Positions 60,688 through 64,000 of a stretch of 64,000 bases of DNA are shown piece after piece. Origin of the DNA: Streptomyces sp. Tu6071 (GTDB taxonomy: Bacteria; Actinomycetota; Actinomycetes; Streptomycetales; Streptomycetaceae). The position numbers and the translations under genes were made by a program. The number at the start of each line of letters is the position of its first letter. Position 1 is the stretch's first letter. Under the pieces are notes generated by a model. The model was given only the letters and a program-made list of their open reading frames with translations, made no database searches and was not told the origin of the DNA. The stretch is from NCBI RefSeq assembly GCF_000213055.1, contig NZ_CM001165.1, forward strand, positions 744,001 to 808,000, in the 5' to 3' direction.

Positions 60688-62579
60688 CCTTGCGTCTTCT
60701 CCTTACGGGCCAGGTGGGCCCCGATGCGTCCGGCGATCTCCACCGGCGTGAGGCCGAGGTCGGCGAGCAGTTCCCCGCGCTTGGCGTGCGGCAGGAACTG
60801 CTCGGGGATGCCGAAGTGGCGTACGGGGACGTCGACTTCGGCGTCGGCGAGGGCCACCGAGACGGCGGCGCCGACCCCGGAGGTACGGCTGTTGTCCTCG
60901 ACGACCGCGACCACCCGGTGCCGCGCGGCGAGCGGCGCGAGGGCGGGGTCGACGGGCTTGACCCAGCGCGGGTCCACGACGGTCGAGCGGATGCCCCGCT
61001 CGCGCAGGAGGGCGGCGGCGGCGAGGCACACGGGCGCCATGACACCGACCGAGACGAAGAGGACGTCGGCCTCCTCCTCGTCCCCGGCGTCCTCCGCGAG
61101 CACGTCGAGGCCGCCCTCGCGCCGCAGCGCGGGCAGGTCCGCCCCCACCGTCTCCTTGGGGAAGCGCACGAGGGTCGGCGCGTCGTCCACGGCGACCGCC
61201 TCGCGCAGCTGGGCGCGCAGCTCGCCCGCGTCGCGCGGCGCCGCGATGCGCAGCCCCGGCACCACCTGGAGCACCGACATGTCCCACATGCCGTTGTGCG
61301 AGGCGCCGTCGGTCCCGGTGACGCCCGCCCGGTCCAGGACGAAGGTGACCCCGCACTTGTGCAGGGCGACGTCCATGAGGAGCTGGTCGAAGGCCCGGTT
61401 GAGGAAGGTCGCGTAGACGGCGACGACGGGGTGCAGTCCTCCGGTCGCGAGCCCGGCGGCCGAGACGGTCGCGTGCTGCTCGGCGATCCCGACGTCCCAG
61501 ATCCGCTCGGGGAAGCGCTCGGCGAAGGGCGTGAGGCCGACGGGGTCGAGCATCGCGGCGGTGAGCGCGACGACGTCGTGCCGCTCCTCGGCGATCCGCA
61601 CCAGCTCCTCGCCGAAGACCGCCGTCCAGGAGGGCCCGGCGGACGGCGTGAGCGCCTCGGCGGTGAGCGGGTCGATCGCGCCCACCGTGTGGAAGCGGTC
61701 CGCCTCGTTGGCGAGGGCGGGCTCGTAGCCGCGGCCCTTCTCGGTGATGACGTGCACGATGACGGGCCCGCCGAAGCGCTTGGCGCTGGCGAAGGCCGAC
61801 TCCAGGGCCGCGATGTCGTGGCCGTCGACGGGGCCGACGTACTTGAGGCCCAGGTCCTCGAAGAGGCCCTGCGGGGCGAAGGCGTCCTTGAAGCCCTTCT
61901 TCGCGCCGTGCAGCGACTCGTAGAGCGGCCTGCCGACGACGGGGGTGCGGTCGAGCACCTCCTTGCCCCAGGCGAGGACCTTCTCGTAGCCGTCCGTGGT
62001 GCGCAGCGCCGCGAGGTGGTGGGCGAGGCCGCCGATGGTCGGCGCGTAGGAGCGCTCGTTGTCGTTGACGACGAGGACGAGGGGGCGGTCCTTGGCGGCG
62101 GCGATGTTGTTGAGCGCCTCCCAGGCCATGCCGCCGGTGAGCGCCCCGTCCCCGGTGACGGCGACGACGTGGGTGTCCTCGCCGCGCAGCTCGCGCGCCT
62201 TGGCGAGGCCGTCCGCCCAGCCGAGCACGGTCGAGGCGTGGCTGTTCTCGATGACGTCGTGCGCGGACTCCGCGCGCGAGGGGTAGCCGGAGAGGCCGCC
62301 CTTGGAGCGCAGCTTGGAGAAGTCCTGCCGCCCGGTGAGGAGTTTGTGCACGTACGCCTGGTGCCCGGTGTCCCACAGGACGCGGTCGTGCGGCGAGTCG
62401 AAGACCCGGTGCAGGGCGATGGTCAGCTCGACGACCCCGAGGTTGGGGCCGAGGTGGCCGCCGGTCCTGGCGACCGCCTGGATCAGGAACTCCCGGATCT
62501 CCGCGGCCAGTTCGGGCAGCCGGTCGCTGCCAAGGGCCTTGAGGTCGCGCGGCCCCCGGATGCTTTCGAGCAGTGTCAC
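60684..62579 (-). CDS. dxs: 1-Deoxy-D-xylulose-5-phosphate synthase
   Basis: 631 aa from GTG 62579. TPP-binding [20 protein letters not shown], the N-terminal [18 protein letters not shown], and the transketolase-type second half ([31 protein letters not shown]) are complete. It condenses pyruvate and glyceraldehyde 3-phosphate, the first step of the MEP pathway. Its place in the hopanoid cluster supplies isoprenoid precursor for hopanoids and is usually a second copy beside a housekeeping dxs (inference). Confidence 0.96.
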   Translation of the reverse strand: MTLLESIRGPRDLKALGSDRLPELAAEIREFLIQAVARTGGHLGPNLGVVELTIALHRVFDSPHDRVLWDTGHQAYVHKLLTGRQDFSKLRSKGGLSGYPSRAESAHDVIENSHASTVLGWADGLAKARELRGEDTHVVAVTGDGALTGGMAWEALNNIAAAKDRPLVLVVNDNERSYAPTIGGLAHHLAALRTTDGYEKVLAWGKEVLDRTPVVGRPLYESLHGAKKGFKDAFAPQGLFEDLGLKYVGPVDGHDIAALESAFASAKRFGGPVIVHVITEKGRGYEPALANEADRFHTVGAIDPLTAEALTPSAGPSWTAVFGEELVRIAEERHDVVALTAAMLDPVGLTPFAERFPERIWDVGIAEQHATVSAAGLATGGLHPVVAVYATFLNRAFDQLLMDVALHKCGVTFVLDRAGVTGTDGASHNGMWDMSVLQVVPGLRIAAPRDAGELRAQLREAVAVDDAPTLVRFPKETVGADLPALRREGGLDVLAEDAGDEEEADVLFVSVGVMAPVCLAAAALLRERGIRSTVVDPRWVKPVDPALAPLAARHRVVAVVEDNSRTSGVGAAVSVALADAEVDVPVRHFGIPEQFLPHAKRGELLADLGLTPVEIAGRIGAHLARKEKTQG

Positions 62580-62670
62580 GTTCGGGCCCTCTCTCTTCGG
62601 ACGTCCGGCCCGGTCGGGTCGGCGGGATGCGTGAGCGGGGCCGTGCGGCGCACCGGAGCGGCAGGCACGG

Positions 62671-62704
62671 GGCCCCGGCCTCGCGGGGATGCGAGGCCGG
62701 GGCC
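62671..62704 (-). terminator. Hairpin between hpnH and dxs
   Basis: Perfect 14-bp arms GGCCCCGGCCTCGC / GCGAGGCCGGGGCC around GGGGAT, 39 bases past the hpnH stop and 92 bases before the dxs start. It suggests attenuation inside the hopanoid cluster. Confidence 0.8.
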
Positions 62705-62742
62705 GCGTGGGGGCCGGTCGGGACGGGCGCGGCCCGTCACGG

Positions 62743-63765
62743 TCAGGAGCGGTTGCCCGCGATCGTCTCGCGGGCGGCGCGCAGCGAGGCCTGCAGGGAG
62801 CCCATGGTGGCCATGACGGCGGTCGGCTCGTAGCCGCAGTGCGCCATGCAGTTGTCGCAGCGCTCGTCCTTGCCGCGCCCGTACTTGTCCCAGTCGGTCT
62901 CCTCGATGAGCTGCCGGTACGTGGGCACGTAGCCGTCGCTCATGAGGTAGCAGGGGCGCTGCCAGCCGAAGAGGGAGTAGTTGGGGATCGCCCAGGCGGT
63001 GCAGTCGAAGTCCTGCTTGCCCTCCAGGAAGTCCAGGAAGAGCGGCGAGTGGTTGAGGCGCCACCGCTGCCTGTTGCCGCCCGCGAACGCCTTCTTGAAC
63101 AGCTCGCGGGTCTGGGTCACGCCGAGGAAGTGCTCCTGGTCGGGGGCCTTCTCGTAGGCGTAGGCGGGCGAGATCATCATCTCGTCGACCTGGAGTTCGT
63201 CGTTGAGGAAGTCGAGCACCTCGATGACGGTCTGCGGGGTGTCGGTGTTGAAGAAGGTCGAGTTGGTCGTGACGCGGAAGCCGCGGCGCTTGGCCTCCTT
63301 GATCGCCGCGACGGCCTCGTCGAAGACGCCTTCCTTGGCGACCGACTCGTCGTGCCGCTCCTTGAGGCCGTCGATGTGCACGGCGAAGGCGAAGTACGGC
63401 GAGGGGGTGAACTTCTCGATCTTCTTGCGGAGCAGCATGGCGTTGGTGCAGAGGAAGACGTACTTCCGCTTGGCCACCAACTGCCGCACGATCTCGTCGA
63501 TCTGAGGGTGCATGAGGGGCTCACCACCCGCGATGGAGACCATCGGGGCGCCGGACTCCAGGACAGCGCCGACGGCCTGGGCGACCGGCATGCGCTGCTT
63601 GAGGACTCCCGCAGGGTGCTGGATCTTGCCGCAGCCCTCGCACTTCAGGTTGCACGCGAAGAGCGGTTCGAGCTCGACGATGAGCGGGAACTTCTCCCGC
63701 TTGCGGAGCTTCTGTTCCATCAGATACGTCCCGATCCTGATGGTCTGGCGAAGCGGCATGGCCAT
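62743..63765 (-). CDS. hpnH: Adenosylhopane synthase HpnH (radical SAM)
   Basis: 340 aa from ATG 63765, preceded by GGAGGTGA at 7 bases; an ATG at 63804 is in frame but overlaps the upstream gene. The radical-SAM cluster is CNLKCEGC (Cx3Cx2C), with [11 protein letters not shown] as the SAM-binding segment. A C-terminal HpnH region contains [14 protein letters not shown]. It adds a 5'-deoxyadenosyl radical to diploptene to form adenosylhopane. It starts 5 bases after the HpnG-like gene. Confidence 0.95.
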   Translation of the reverse strand: MAMPLRQTIRIGTYLMEQKLRKREKFPLIVELEPLFACNLKCEGCGKIQHPAGVLKQRMPVAQAVGAVLESGAPMVSIAGGEPLMHPQIDEIVRQLVAKRKYVFLCTNAMLLRKKIEKFTPSPYFAFAVHIDGLKERHDESVAKEGVFDEAVAAIKEAKRRGFRVTTNSTFFNTDTPQTVIEVLDFLNDELQVDEMMISPAYAYEKAPDQEHFLGVTQTRELFKKAFAGGNRQRWRLNHSPLFLDFLEGKQDFDCTAWAIPNYSLFGWQRPCYLMSDGYVPTYRQLIEETDWDKYGRGKDERCDNCMAHCGYEPTAVMATMGSLQASLRAARETIAGNRS

Positions 63766-63770
63766 CTGGC

Positions 63771-64000
63771 TCACCTCCTGGGGAGCAGAAAAGTACGGTG
63801 CCATTCAGAGAAAGCAGGCAGGACGGCACGGAGTACGCGGAAGGCAGATATTCCCCCGCTGACCGTGCCGATACGGACGAGTTCGTGTTCCGGTGCGTCC
63901 ACCACCACCCGGACGGCGGCCACCGGACGGGTGGCGGTGGTGGACTGCGCGCGGGCCGTGCGCAGGGTCGCGGCGGACTCCATGTCCACCGCGACGGCGC
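63771..64000 (-). CDS. hpnG: Adenosylhopane nucleosidase HpnG, C-terminal part
   Basis: The frame is open to the window end, so only the last 75 codons are seen. VDMESAA is the conserved active-site segment of purine nucleoside phosphorylase/MTA nucleosidase folds (its Met/Glu contact the ribose). Directly upstream of hpnH, as in hopanoid clusters, where HpnG removes adenine from adenosylhopane to give ribosylhopane. Confidence 0.85.
   Translation of the reverse strand, partial: AVAVDMESAATLRTARAQSTTATRPVAAVRVVVDAPEHELVRIGTVSGGISAFRVLRAVLPAFSEWHRTFLLPRR

Overview
The window reads as a chromosomal segment of a Streptomyces-like actinomycete. Evidence: very high G+C with strong third-position bias; many GTG starts and ATGA/GTGA gene overlaps; a five-gene conservon (cvn-type) operon; a c-di-AMP (ydaO-type) riboswitch ahead of a LysM/M23 cell-wall hydrolase; a hopanoid cluster whose order matches the one known from Streptomyces; and interspersed GC-rich hairpin repeats typical of that genus. 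The species assignment is inference.

Layout. (1) 1-786: 3' part of an FAD monooxygenase. (2) 1070-9964, minus strand: one operon with an oligopeptide/opine-type ABC importer, a Gfo/Idh/MocA dehydrogenase and, at its head, an unusual fusion of a ROK regulator to a degenerate Gfo/Idh/MocA domain. (3) 10054-10938: no supportable gene. (4) 10939-16947: divergent acid-sugar locus, with OtnC/OtnK-type decarboxylase and kinase on one side and a SAF-domain dehydrogenase, GntP permease and DeoR regulator on the other. (5) 17265-29585: polysaccharide-utilisation locus with a PL8 lyase, DeoR/LacI hybrid regulator, carbohydrate ABC importer, 2-hydroxyacid dehydrogenase, a phosphodiesterase-HAD fusion and a GH35 beta-galactosidase, linked by a shared GATCGATTGA-like upstream motif. 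(6) 29940-34348: tRNA-Pro, a split transketolase behind a MerR-type promoter, an MFS transporter and a lipase-like hydrolase. (7) 34410-38640: conservon. (8) 38970-48066: formylglycine-generating enzyme, ROK regulator, sulfonate-type ABC importer, Cys-type sulfatase and a secreted GH43 enzyme. (9) 48206-49651: GAPDH. (10) 49827-53262: a gene graveyard of truncated polyketide/fatty-acid-tailoring-like genes around an intact DsbA (FrnE-like) protein. (11) 53263-58238: HxlR regulator, MBL hydrolase, GDSL esterase, M23 peptidase with riboswitch, tyrosine phosphatase. (12) 58327-64000, minus strand: end of a hopanoid cluster (hpnG partial, hpnH, dxs, hpnO, XRE-cupin regulator, small membrane protein).

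How the parts work together: at least four blocks are catabolic modules for unusual carbon or sulfur sources, each with its own transporter and regulator (ROK fusion, DeoR, DeoR/LacI, ROK). The formylglycine-generating enzyme probably activates the sulfatase 4 kb downstream. The most unusual items are the ROK-dehydrogenase fusion with apparent loss of catalytic residues, the SAF-dehydrogenase/OtnK/OtnC pathway, the phosphodiesterase-HAD fusion, and the MerR/SoxR-like promoter driving an apparently leaderless transketolase.
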